Shown here in pieces: positions 26,610 through 34,881 of a DNA stretch of 64,000 nt. Every line of letters starts with the position of its first letter. Position 1 is the stretch's first letter. The DNA comes from Desulfobacula sp964636495 (GTDB lineage: Bacteria > Desulfobacterota > Desulfobacteria > Desulfobacterales > Desulfobacteraceae), in NCBI GenBank assembly GCA_964636495.1, contig CAZWSL010000015.1, forward strand, positions 1-64,000. The letters run 5' to 3'. A model generated the notes under the pieces. The model ran no database searches. It was not told the DNA's origin and saw nothing but the letters and a program-made list of their open reading frames with translations. A program made the translations under genes and the position numbers.

Positions 26610-27793
26610 TGGCTTCTGAGTTTGCTCCTGTAAAAGGAAAATTCTGGACACCCGGAATTGTAATACTTGCTCTTTTCATGGTAGCGGCATTTATTGTATT
26701 AATTGCAAGGTTCACAAAAGGGCTCGGGTATAGTACCCACAATAATGATGCGTATCCATGGGGGATCTGGATCGCAATTAACGTCGCAGGCATGGTCGGA
26801 CTTTCAGCAGGCGGATTCACAACCGGTGCTCTGGCTCATACGTTTCACAAACAACACTACCACGATATTGTGAGACCAGCTCTTTTTACTGCTCTATTAG
26901 GTTACACCTGTGTTGTTGCTGCTCTTCTTATTGATGTCGGCCGTTACTGGAACATGGTAAGCCCTATGATCAACTGGGGAACAACATCTTTTCTGTTTGC
27001 CGTTGCAATCTGTGTAATGATTTCAACTACAATTCTTTATATAGAGTGCTTTCCTGTCCTGGCAGAGTGGTTATTTAAATTTAATTTAGTGCGTAAAAGC
27101 TTCATCGGTTCAATCATCTCTTTTATTCACAAACATGTAAACAAAGGAATGCTGATAATCGTACTTGTGGGAATTGTTTTTTCCTGTCTTCACCAGTCGT
27201 CCTTAGGTGCTCTGCTTCTGATTTCACCATCAAAAATGCATCCCTTATGGTTTTCACCATTAAATCCGCTTCTCTTCTTAATATCTGCAGTGGCAACAGC
27301 TTATCCGCTTGTTATTTTTGAACACATTCTTGTGAGCAAATCTCTCAACTTCGAGCCTAAAATGCACATCCTGTCATCCATGGCAAAATATATTCCATTT
27401 CTTCTTGGCATTTATTTTATTCTTAAAATTGGGGACATGCTTTACAGAGGAACATATATCTATCTGCTGGACGGAACAGCCCAGACAAACTCCTTTCTCG
27501 TGGAAATAATAGTGGGGTTGATCATCCCCCTAATTCTCATGATGATACCCAGAATAAGAAATTCCGCATCCTTGTTGTTTTACACTTCATGGCTTGCCAT
27601 ATTCGGAATATTAATCAACCGTATTAATGTTTTTCTTGTCAGCTTTACTCCTCCCTATGGCGGCTCTTACTTTCCTTCCATAAATGAAATTATTGTAAGT
27701 GTCGGAATCATTTCAGCCATGATGTTTTTTTACAAGCTTGCTGTTATGAACCTTCCCATCATGGCTGTTGAAACTAAAGGAGATAAAGCATGA
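26609..27793 (+). CDS. NrfD/HybB-type integral membrane quinone subunit of module A
   Basis: A 394-residue membrane protein with about ten hydrophobic helices, of the NrfD/PsrC superfamily and closest in pattern to HybB (AYPWGIWIAINVAGMVGLSAGGF near the N-terminus, HQSSLGALLLI in the middle). These subunits exchange electrons with menaquinone without haem. It overlaps the FeS gene by one base and the cytochrome gene by four, so the three subunits are made together as a membrane complex linking menaquinol to the periplasmic cytochrome. Confidence 0.87.
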   Translation: MASEFAPVKGKFWTPGIVILALFMVAAFIVLIARFTKGLGYSTHNNDAYPWGIWIAINVAGMVGLSAGGFTTGALAHTFHKQHYHDIVRPALFTALLGYTCVVAALLIDVGRYWNMVSPMINWGTTSFLFAVAICVMISTTILYIECFPVLAEWLFKFNLVRKSFIGSIISFIHKHVNKGMLIIVLVGIVFSCLHQSSLGALLLISPSKMHPLWFSPLNPLLFLISAVATAYPLVIFEHILVSKSLNFEPKMHILSSMAKYIPFLLGIYFILKIGDMLYRGTYIYLLDGTAQTNSFLVEIIVGLIIPLILMMIPRIRNSASLLFYTSWLAIFGILINRINVFLVSFTPPYGGSYFPSINEIIVSVGIISAMMFFYKLAVMNLPIMAVETKGDKA

Positions 27794-29871
27794 AAAAAAA
27801 ATATCTTTCCCTTATGATAATACTCTCCGTGATCTTATCAGTCATGGGTATTAAAAATATAATAGTCACGTATGCAGATGCATCTTCAGGAAGTAATCAT
27901 AATGAAAAAGAGCCTGCTTACATTATGGATCCTGCGAAATGGGAAGCAGAGTTGATTCCCCAAAAAATATATTCAAACTGGGAACGTCAATCGACCGAAA
28001 AGCCTTTAATTCCACTTGTCAAAGAGGTCAAACAAGAGAGTCCGGCTGTCAGGGCATTAAGGTTTAGAGAAATTGGCATCGGTTATGATGATATCAGTGA
28101 ACCCGTAATAAACCTTGATGGCAGGACCATTCTTACGGATCAATATCAATCTGCAAGATTTATGATGCGTGAACACTCCATCAGAATGAATGGTGATTGT
28201 GCAAGCTGTCACCATAAAACACCTGTCAATGCCATCGAAGGCATGAGTGATCGGCAAATGGAGCTTTTAAGCTGTGAAGCATGCCATCAAAACAGCCAGG
28301 TTCACGATTCAGACCTGGACAGGCTTGGATTAAAAGCGGCATACCATGCAAAATGTACAGAATGCCATAAACAGAAAACCAGTAGAAAAGCGCCTGAAAA
28401 CTGCAATGGCTGCCATGAGAGAAAACTTCCTGAACATGAGGAATTTTTTACCGTTAAAGGCGAGCCTGAAAAAGTAACGCCTCAGCAGGTAACAGCTCTC
28501 TGTCTTGAGTGCCATCCAAAAGCCGGTAAAGAGATGGTTAAAAGTGCTCACTATAAATGGGGCGGTGCTGTATCAGAATGGAGTGTTCTTGAAGAAGGAC
28601 ATAAAGAGACAGGAAAAATCTTAAACGCTGTTAATAACAATTGTATCAGCCCTTTTGCAGACTGGGGACCCTGCACAAAATGTCATGTCGGATATGGTGT
28701 AAGAGATGAAAATGGTCAGTTTTCAAAAAATCCCTTGAATGTGGACTGCCTCTCCTGCCATGCAGAAGAAGACACATATGGAAAATCGAAAAAAGGCATG
28801 CCGGACAGTGATGTCGACCTTGTGTGGGCAGCCGGTCTTGTGGGGAAACCCACCCGGACAAACTGTGGCGAGTGTCACCATAAAGCAGGCGGGGGTAACG
28901 GAAGAAAAGGCACCCTTTACAATGCACTTAACGAACCAGGCAGAGATCTTGACGTGCATATGGGCGGTGATTTTGACATGGGATGTTCTGACTGCCATAA
29001 AGCCAAACAGCACAAAATAGCAGGTCGACATTCATCAGTAGGAGTTGATGAGGGAATTGTAGAGTGCACTGACTGTCATGCAGACAAACCCCATGCAGAA
29101 AATGAGATGGGGAAACATATTGACAGGCATGTTGCCAGTGTAAAATGCTCTACATGCCATATTCCAACATACTCACGTGCACAGTATACCCGATATCACT
29201 GGGACTGGAGACCTCTTGGCGAAAAAGAGAAGATTGAAAAAGATCCCGTAAGCGGAAAACCCGCATACCTGCCGGATGAAGGTATTTTCAAATGGGATAA
29301 AAACGTCAAACCCCACTACTCCTGGGACAACAATCACACAAAACGCTATGTACTGGGTGATAAAATTGAAGATCTTACAAAAACAGTTCAATTGAGTAGG
29401 AATCTGGGCAGTTATTCTGATCCAGAATCAAAAATCGGTCCGTTTAAACTGTTTACAGGATGGCAACCGGCTGATAAAGTTCATAAATACCTGCTTGTTC
29501 CTCAAAATTCCGGAAAAGAAGGTGTTTGGGAAACCAAAGACTGGACTGAACCGCTTCACCTTGGCATGAAAGATGCAGGACTGCCTTTCAGTGGTGAGTT
29601 TACCTTTGTTCCTACAGAGCTGAGATTCAGACCAAGACATGAAGTCGCACCAAAGGAAGCTGCCCTGAGCTGCGTTCAATGTCATACTGAAACATTTGCC
29701 ACAGAGCAGACAGCTGAAAACAAATGCCAGCGATGCCATATTCATGTAAAAATGGATCAGGTTAAAACCATTATTGCAAAGGGTAAAGGCAAAGCAGATA
29801 ATTACCTTGACTGGAAACAACTCGGCTATAAAGAAGATCCTGTTAACTTCGGAGGAAGATTCAGTCAATAA
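27790..29871 (+). CDS. 13-haem cytochrome c with octahaem tetrathionate-reductase-like core
   Basis: A 693-residue exported multihaem cytochrome with an N-terminal signal or anchor (residues 8-25). I count 13 CxxCH motifs, from residue 137 on: four in an N-terminal block (CASCH, CEACH, CTECH, CNGCH), eight in a core that aligns along its length with the octahaem protein at 34882 (shared D-V-H-M-G, C-H-I-P-T-Y, W-D-K-N-V and P-F-S/Y-S-G-E-F), and one extra at the C-terminus. The core belongs to the octahaem tetrathionate reductase (OTR) family, periplasmic enzymes shown in vitro to reduce tetrathionate, nitrite or hydroxylamine. The N-terminal block may be a wire from the FeS/NrfD subunits. 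The true substrate is unknown. Confidence 0.85.
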   Translation: MKKKYLSLMIILSVILSVMGIKNIIVTYADASSGSNHNEKEPAYIMDPAKWEAELIPQKIYSNWERQSTEKPLIPLVKEVKQESPAVRALRFREIGIGYDDISEPVINLDGRTILTDQYQSARFMMREHSIRMNGDCASCHHKTPVNAIEGMSDRQMELLSCEACHQNSQVHDSDLDRLGLKAAYHAKCTECHKQKTSRKAPENCNGCHERKLPEHEEFFTVKGEPEKVTPQQVTALCLECHPKAGKEMVKSAHYKWGGAVSEWSVLEEGHKETGKILNAVNNNCISPFADWGPCTKCHVGYGVRDENGQFSKNPLNVDCLSCHAEEDTYGKSKKGMPDSDVDLVWAAGLVGKPTRTNCGECHHKAGGGNGRKGTLYNALNEPGRDLDVHMGGDFDMGCSDCHKAKQHKIAGRHSSVGVDEGIVECTDCHADKPHAENEMGKHIDRHVASVKCSTCHIPTYSRAQYTRYHWDWRPLGEKEKIEKDPVSGKPAYLPDEGIFKWDKNVKPHYSWDNNHTKRYVLGDKIEDLTKTVQLSRNLGSYSDPESKIGPFKLFTGWQPADKVHKYLLVPQNSGKEGVWETKDWTEPLHLGMKDAGLPFSGEFTFVPTELRFRPRHEVAPKEAALSCVQCHTETFATEQTAENKCQRCHIHVKMDQVKTIIAKGKGKADNYLDWKQLGYKEDPVNFGGRFSQ

Positions 29872-29906
29872 AATTTAATTTTAACCTTAAAAAACGGAGA
29901 CAACAA

Positions 29907-31016
29907 ATGAAAACAAACAGAGTAAAGTTTTTAATCCTGGCCTTGATAGCAGGACTTGTTCTGATAACTGGATGTACAGCAACAGAAACTGCCAAGGTTG
30001 TGAAAGAAAAACCGTCATGGGTATTCCATGATATAGTAGATGCTGAATTTGTAAAAAAACAGTGGGCTGTTCCTATGCCTGACAATGTTCTGCTCGTTGA
30101 TTCCAGACCTTACAAGGGGAAATATATTAAAGGTCATATTCCAGGGTCCGTCAACATCCCCTTTTCAGCATTTGATAAGAGCATTGATCGTCTTCCAAAA
30201 AACAAAGATGATCTGCTGATTTTTTATTGCCAGGGCCCCACCTGAAAGTTGAGTCATAAATCTGCCTGGAAGGCAGAAAAACTTGGTTATACCAATGTTA
30301 AAGTTTACTCAGCTGGATATCCTGACTGGATCAAACAAAAAGGCAATTATGGATCTGTAAGTGTTGAATATGTTGCAAAACAGATTGAAGACAACAAAAC
30401 TGTGATTATTGATGCAAGGCCCAATAAGACCAAGTTTGTCAAAGGTCATATTCCCACTGCCATAAATATCCCTTTTACACAGTTCAAAGATCTTAACGGC
30501 AAACTGCCAAGAGACCTTAATACTCCAATAATTTTCTACTGCGGTGGTCTTAAATGCAAATTAAGTCATAAATCAGCAGCTGCTGCACTTGAAATGGGAT
30601 ATACCAATATCACCGTTTTTTCAACTGGTTACCCTTCCTGGAAAAAAGCATATGGACAGTCCAAAGAGACAGTGCAGGTAAAAACCGGTGCAGCTGAAGG
30701 CGCCATTGATCTTGCCACATTCAAGAATATCATTGCCAATAATCCTGAATCCATTCTGCTCATTGATGTGAGAGATGCTGATGAATATGCAAAAGGATCA
30801 TTTAAAACTGCGGTGAATATGCCTGTTGATACCCTTGAAGCAAAAATCAAGGACCTCCCTTCTGACAAGCCAATTGTATATTTCTGCTCAACAGGAGCAA
30901 GAAGCGGAGAAGCCTATTATATGACACTGGATGTAAGGGAATCTTTAAAAGATGTCTTTTACGCAGATGCTGAAATTGAATTTAAAGAGGGTAACTTTAC
31001 AATCAAAAAACCTTAG
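29907..31016 (+). CDS. Selenocysteine-containing rhodanese lipoprotein A
   Basis: A 369-residue lipoprotein (lipobox ITGC) with three rhodanese-like domains at about 45-135, 155-250 and 265-365. The frame contains one UGA at codon 113 (30243-30245), read here as selenocysteine: domain 1 has YCQGPT-U-KLSHKSA and domain 2 has YCGGLK-C-KLSHKSA, so the UGA falls exactly where the sister domain has cysteine. Domain 3 has a standard CSTGARSG loop. The paralogue at 33132 keeps the same UGA. A hairpin starts right after the UGA. Domain 1 thus carries a C-x4-U pair suited to sulfur, polysulfide or selenium chemistry. It is the last gene of the module A operon, 35 bases after the cytochrome. Confidence 0.85.
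30246..30284 (+). promoter_or_regulatory. Bacterial SECIS-like hairpin in selenorhodanese A
   Basis: Directly after the UGA, AAGTT pairs with AACTT at the base; above an internal loop TCTGCC pairs with GGCAGA over a five-base TGGAA loop. The apical loop lies 22-26 bases after the UGA, within the usual range for SelB recognition of bacterial SECIS elements. The upper stem and loop are conserved in the paralogue. Confidence 0.7.
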
Positions 31017-31060
31017 ATTAATCTAAGCTTTAATTCATTTTTCAGCAGACAGAGGATCTG

Positions 31061-31105
31061 CAGATAATGCAGCAGGATTTTTTTCCTGCTGCATTATCTG
31101 TTTTT
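31061..31105 (+). terminator. Strong terminator of the module A operon
   Basis: A 17-bp perfect inverted repeat (CAGATAATGCAGCAGGA and its complement, six-T spacer) followed by TTTTT, 45 bases after the selenorhodanese stop. The convergent activator B gene ends at 31226, and the hairpin may serve both strands. Confidence 0.85.
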
Positions 31106-31225
31106 ACACCCTTTTTACAACCGCGATTTCAACAGCATCTATCTGCTATTTTAAAAATAAATTTATAAAGAGGAAGGATAGAGATGTACAGCCCCCCATC
31201 GGGTCAAAAAATAAGCAGCAGCAAA

Positions 31226-32587
31226 TTATGATATTTTAAAACGCTTCACCTGGCTCCAGACACTGGTCCGGGATATTCCCAGGATTCTTGCAGCTTCAGA
31301 CTTGTTACCCCTGGATTTTTGCAAAGCTTTTATCAGTCGCTGTTTTTTAATTTCATTAAGGGGAAGCGTCTCTGCATCTTTTGTTGATGGACTCTTGCTG
31401 TACTGCAGAATGTCCGGCGGAAGATTAACCGGATCGATCACGGTACCCTGGCACGATACAAATGCGTATTCTAAAGCACTTTTCAGTTCTCTGACATTTC
31501 CCGGCCAGTGATAATTTATCATCAGTTCCAACGCTTCATTTGAAAAACCTTGAATGTTTTTTCCGCTTTTCAGTTGAATTTTTCTGAAAAAGGCATCCGT
31601 CATGGAAGGGATATCACTCTTTCTTTCTCTAAGTGGAGGAACCCATATGGGAATAACATTAATTCTGTAAAAAAAATCCTCTCTGAATGAACCACTGGAA
31701 ACAAGCTGCTTTAAATTTTTGTTTGTGGCGGAAATAATTCTGAAATCAATATCTATCGACTTATTATCTCCAACTCTTTCAATTGTTTTTTCTTCAAGTA
31801 CGCGAAGCAGTTTAATCTGTGTGGAAAGCGTTAAATCTCCGATTTCATCCAGAAAAATATCTCCCTCCCGGGCAGCTTCAAATCTTCCTTCCCTGTCCCG
31901 GTGAGCCCCTGTAAAAGCGCCTTTAACATGTCCAAACAGCTCACTTTCAAGTAGTGATTCATTAAGGGCCGAGCAGTTGACTTTAATATATGGCAGCTGC
32001 TTTCTCATGCTGCATTCATGAATTGCTTTTGCTACAAGCTCTTTACCGGTACCACTCTCTCCATAAATGATTACAGGTGCATCGGATTTTGCGGCATTGG
32101 CAATCAGGTCAAATATAAGTTGCATCTTTGCTGAAATACCGATCATCCCGCAAAAACGGTCTTCCGCATTCAGTTCACGCCTGAAGTTCTCAATTTGAGC
32201 TTCTTTGTTTGTAATATCTGTGATATCCGTTATTGTCTCGACAGCACCTGTTACCTTTTTGTTACTATCTTTTATCACACAAGCGTTTTTAATAATTGGA
32301 ATATACTCTCCACTCTTTCTTTTTAATGTGCTTTTTTTCATCTTGAGCTGACCTTTTTTAAACATGATGCAAAAGTCACACCCTTCTGGTTCCCTGATCA
32401 AATGGCATGTCCCAATATGAAGTATAGAACACGATTGTCCAAGCACCTCTGCGCTGGAGTATCCTGTAATTGACTCAAAAGCTTTGTTTACAGAAACAAT
32501 AATACCTCTTGTGCTTACAATCATCACTCCTTCCTGGATTGTATCCACAACTGTTTTCCAATAATTACTCGGTTCTTGATAAAACAT
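31226..32587 (-). CDS. PAS-AAA+-Fis sigma-54-dependent activator B
   Basis: A 453-residue paralogue of activator A. The PAS domain has a matching cysteine group (QSCSILHIGTC, then EGCDFCIMF), the AAA+ domain has GESGTGKE, GAFTGA and IFLDEIGD, and the C-terminal HTH reads AARILGISRTSVWSQVKRF. The frame is open to 32674, but alignment with activator A places the start at ATG 32587 (M-F-Y-Q-E-P), with AGG seven bases upstream. It is divergent from selenorhodanese B, whose sigma-54 promoter it probably activates. The 32588-33131 gap also holds TTTAACAC copies at 32606 and 32630. Confidence 0.87.
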   Translation of the reverse strand: MFYQEPSNYWKTVVDTIQEGVMIVSTRGIIVSVNKAFESITGYSSAEVLGQSCSILHIGTCHLIREPEGCDFCIMFKKGQLKMKKSTLKRKSGEYIPIIKNACVIKDSNKKVTGAVETITDITDITNKEAQIENFRRELNAEDRFCGMIGISAKMQLIFDLIANAAKSDAPVIIYGESGTGKELVAKAIHECSMRKQLPYIKVNCSALNESLLESELFGHVKGAFTGAHRDREGRFEAAREGDIFLDEIGDLTLSTQIKLLRVLEEKTIERVGDNKSIDIDFRIISATNKNLKQLVSSGSFREDFFYRINVIPIWVPPLRERKSDIPSMTDAFFRKIQLKSGKNIQGFSNEALELMINYHWPGNVRELKSALEYAFVSCQGTVIDPVNLPPDILQYSKSPSTKDAETLPLNEIKKQRLIKALQKSRGNKSEAARILGISRTSVWSQVKRFKIS

Positions 32588-32968
32588 ACACAACCTGTTT
32601 AAAAATTTAACACTTATATTGTTCAACAATTTAACACAGAATAAATTTGTTAGCAACACAAACTGTTTTCTCAATGGTAAACTGATAAAAATCCTCTATT
32701 TGCAAGTTTTAATAGTAATTATTGCCAGTAAAAAAAAATCAAATAGAGGGATCAATTATTGAGTCATTTACCATTTGGTCAAATCAGCAATCCATATATC
32801 GTTCAGATTTTTAACATAACTGGAGAAAAAATATAATTCCAGTACAAACTCTCACACTTTTAAACCATCAAAAATCATTATCACACAATAACATATGTCG
32901 ATAAATATTATATAATTTCAATATGTTAACTTCAATACAAATCCATACTGCCTGACATGAAAGCAATC

Positions 32969-32984
32969 TGGCATTTATATTGCT
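32969..32984 (+). promoter_or_regulatory. Sigma-54 promoter of module B
   Basis: TGGCATTTATATTGCT matches the consensus with exact GG-N10-GC spacing, 148 bases before selenorhodanese B, and is nearly identical to the module A promoter. Apart from it and the two TTTAACAC copies, I see nothing else to call in the 544-base gap from 32588 to 33131. Confidence 0.8.
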
Positions 32985-33131
32985 ATCCTCTATATATTTT
33001 AAGAGTTCTATGAGAAAAGATAGATCAATCAATGGTAAACAAAATATAGAGTTTAAAAACGAATCATTACCTGAACAGATAAACCCGGTTTTTAAAATAG
33101 TATTGTAAACTTTAGATAATAAGGAGAACAG

Positions 33132-34247
33132 ATGAAAGCAAACACTGTTAAATTTTTATTCCTCGCCTTGATTACAGGGCTTGTATTAGCAACTGGATGT
33201 ACGGCAACCCAGACCGCAAAAGTCCAGCAGGAAAAACCTGCATGGGTATTTCACGATATTGTGGATGCTGAGTTTATCAAAGCAAACAGCGCTGTACCAA
33301 TGCCTGCAAATGTAATGCTTGTTGATGCAAGACCTTATAAAGGTAAATATGTTAAAGGTCATATTCCCGGTGCTGTTAACATTCCATTTTCAGAATTTGA
33401 TAAAAAAACAGACCTTTTACCAGAAAACAAAGAAGACCTTCTGATTTACTACTGCCAGGGTCCCACCTGAAAGATGAGTCACAAAGCTGCCTGGAAGGCA
33501 GAAAAACTTGGATATACCAATGTAAAAGTTTACACAGCCGGATATCCTGACTGGATCAAACAAAAAGGCAATTACGGATCCGTGAGTGCTGAATTTGTTG
33601 CAAAACAGATAGCTGGCAACAAAACCATGATAATTGACTCAAGACCACATAAGAGTAAATTTCAAAAAGGACATATCCCTACTGCCATAAACATTCCCTT
33701 TACACAGTTCAAGGAACTCAGCGGTAAACTCCCCCGCGATGTTAGCACACCTCTTATTTTTTACTGTGGCGGTCTGAAATGCAGATTAAGTCATAAATCA
33801 GCAGCTGCAGCACTTGAAATGGGATATACCAGTGTAACCGTTTTTTCAACTGGCTACCCCTCATGGAAAAAAGCATATGGTCAGGCCAAAGAGGCTGTTC
33901 AGGTCAAAGCAGGTGAAACTGAAGGAACAATTGACCTTAAAAAATTCCAGGATATTGTTGCGAACAATCCGGAATCCGTCATGCTTGTCGATGTAAGAGA
34001 TCCTGATGAATTTGCCGCTGGTTCACTTAAAACCGCAATAAATATCCCGGTTGAAAATCTTGAAGAAAAAATTAAAACCTTTCCTGAAGACAAACCAGTT
34101 GTCTATTTCTGTGCCACAGGTGCAAGAAGCGGTGAAGCTTTCTATATGACCATGGATGTAAGAGAATCCCTGAAAAACGTCTTTTATGTGGAAGCTGAAA
34201 TGGAGTTTCAGGGAGATGGAAAATATACCATTAAAAAAGCGCATTAA
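33132..34247 (+). CDS. Selenocysteine-containing rhodanese lipoprotein B
   Basis: A 371-residue lipoprotein with the same build as selenorhodanese A and high identity along the whole length (lipobox ATGC, three rhodanese-like domains). The in-frame UGA is again at codon 113 (33468-33470), in YCQGPT-U-KMSHKAA, and the second domain keeps cysteine in YCGGLK-C-RLSHKSA. Conservation of the UGA and of a following hairpin in two diverged copies argues strongly against two independent nonsense mutations. GGAGA precedes the ATG. It heads module B, upstream of haem-less cytochrome B, the octahaem cytochrome and cytochrome b561. A Cys/Sec redox pair acting on sulfur or selenium species in the periplasm is the best guess. 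Confidence 0.85.
33471..33509 (+). promoter_or_regulatory. Bacterial SECIS-like hairpin in selenorhodanese B
   Basis: After the UGA, CTGCC-TGGAA-GGCAG at 33487-33501 repeats the upper stem and loop of the A copy; the basal stem is reduced to AAG/CTT. Spacing from the UGA to the loop is the same. Confidence 0.7.
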
Positions 34248-34264
34248 ATCTTATGAATCAGCCA

Positions 34265-34298
34265 TGTGGCAGTTCTGTCTGATTATCAGCCTGCCACA
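34265..34298. repeat. Hairpin after selenorhodanese B
   Basis: TGTGGCAG and CTGCCACA form an 8-bp stem around an 18-base loop, 17 bases after the selenorhodanese stop. There is no T run, so it may be an RNA-processing or stability element that separates this gene from the next rather than a full terminator. Confidence 0.4.
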
Positions 34299-34434
34299 CC
34301 ATAAACACCATAAAGAATGAAACAGATTTAAAATATCTACTTAAATTATTTTATATAAATAACACAATTAAATGCTGCGGGTAAAATCAAACTCTTTTCA
34401 TCCACGGCATTAGATAAAAACAGGGAGATATAAA

Positions 34435-34791
34435 ATGTTAAAAAAAAGTATGAGCACTTTCATTGTTCTGGTATTTACGCTTGTATCCATTTCAATGGCC
34501 TTTGCCGCTTCTGCTGAAGGTCCTGGCGGAAATGGCAGAAAAGGCAAATACAGCTATAGAAAAGTGTGCAAAGCGTGTTTCAAGGCAGGTGATTCAGAGA
34601 GCGCCACACCTAAGATAAGCCCTGCCGACCACACAATGGAAAAGTGGAAAACAGTTTTTGAAAATAAAAATTTTAAAGCGTTTGGCTGTGAATCTCACTG
34701 GGGCAAACTCTCTGATAAAGATATACTTGATATCTATACATATTTCTACGGTCATGCATCTGACTCACCTACTCCTGCAAAATGTCAATAA
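34435..34791 (+). CDS. Haem-less cytochrome c-like periplasmic protein B
   Basis: A 118-residue exported protein with a signal ending near F-A-A-S-A, paralogous to the product at 23403. The region where a small cytochrome c would have CxxCH reads C-K-A-C-F: both cysteines are present but the haem-ligand His is Phe, while copy A has lost the first cysteine too. Shared features are GPGGNGRKGKY, T-M-E-K-W-K, a conserved Cys before H/E-W-G and the terminal D-S-P-T-P-A-K-C. The pairing of this family with each selenorhodanese suggests a functional link. GGGAG precedes the ATG, and a terminator follows. Confidence 0.65.
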   Translation: MLKKSMSTFIVLVFTLVSISMAFAASAEGPGGNGRKGKYSYRKVCKACFKAGDSESATPKISPADHTMEKWKTVFENKNFKAFGCESHWGKLSDKDILDIYTYFYGHASDSPTPAKCQ

Positions 34792-34811
34792 ATTTTCAAT
34801 ATGGACAAATA

Positions 34812-34839
34812 AAAAAAGGGTTGTTTCAAACCCTTTTTT
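34812..34839 (+). terminator. Intrinsic terminator after haem-less cytochrome B
   Basis: AAAAAAGGGTT and AACCCTTTTTT-type arms form a stem with a short loop and T run, 20 bases after the stop. It may be leaky, since the octahaem cytochrome gene follows without an obvious promoter. Confidence 0.65.
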
Positions 34840-34881
34840 CTAAATTAAAAGAACTTTAACAATATCTATATGGAGATGCCT

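Noticed and set aside
28646..29031. Cysteine-rich plus- and minus-strand frames inside the 13-haem gene
   Set aside because: They are other-frame readings of the CxxCH-rich coding sequence.
29907..30248. Rhodanese genes as frameshifted or nonsense pseudogenes
   Set aside because: Both paralogues have a single in-frame UGA at the same codon, aligned with cysteine in a sister domain and followed by a conserved hairpin. Selenocysteine explains all of this.
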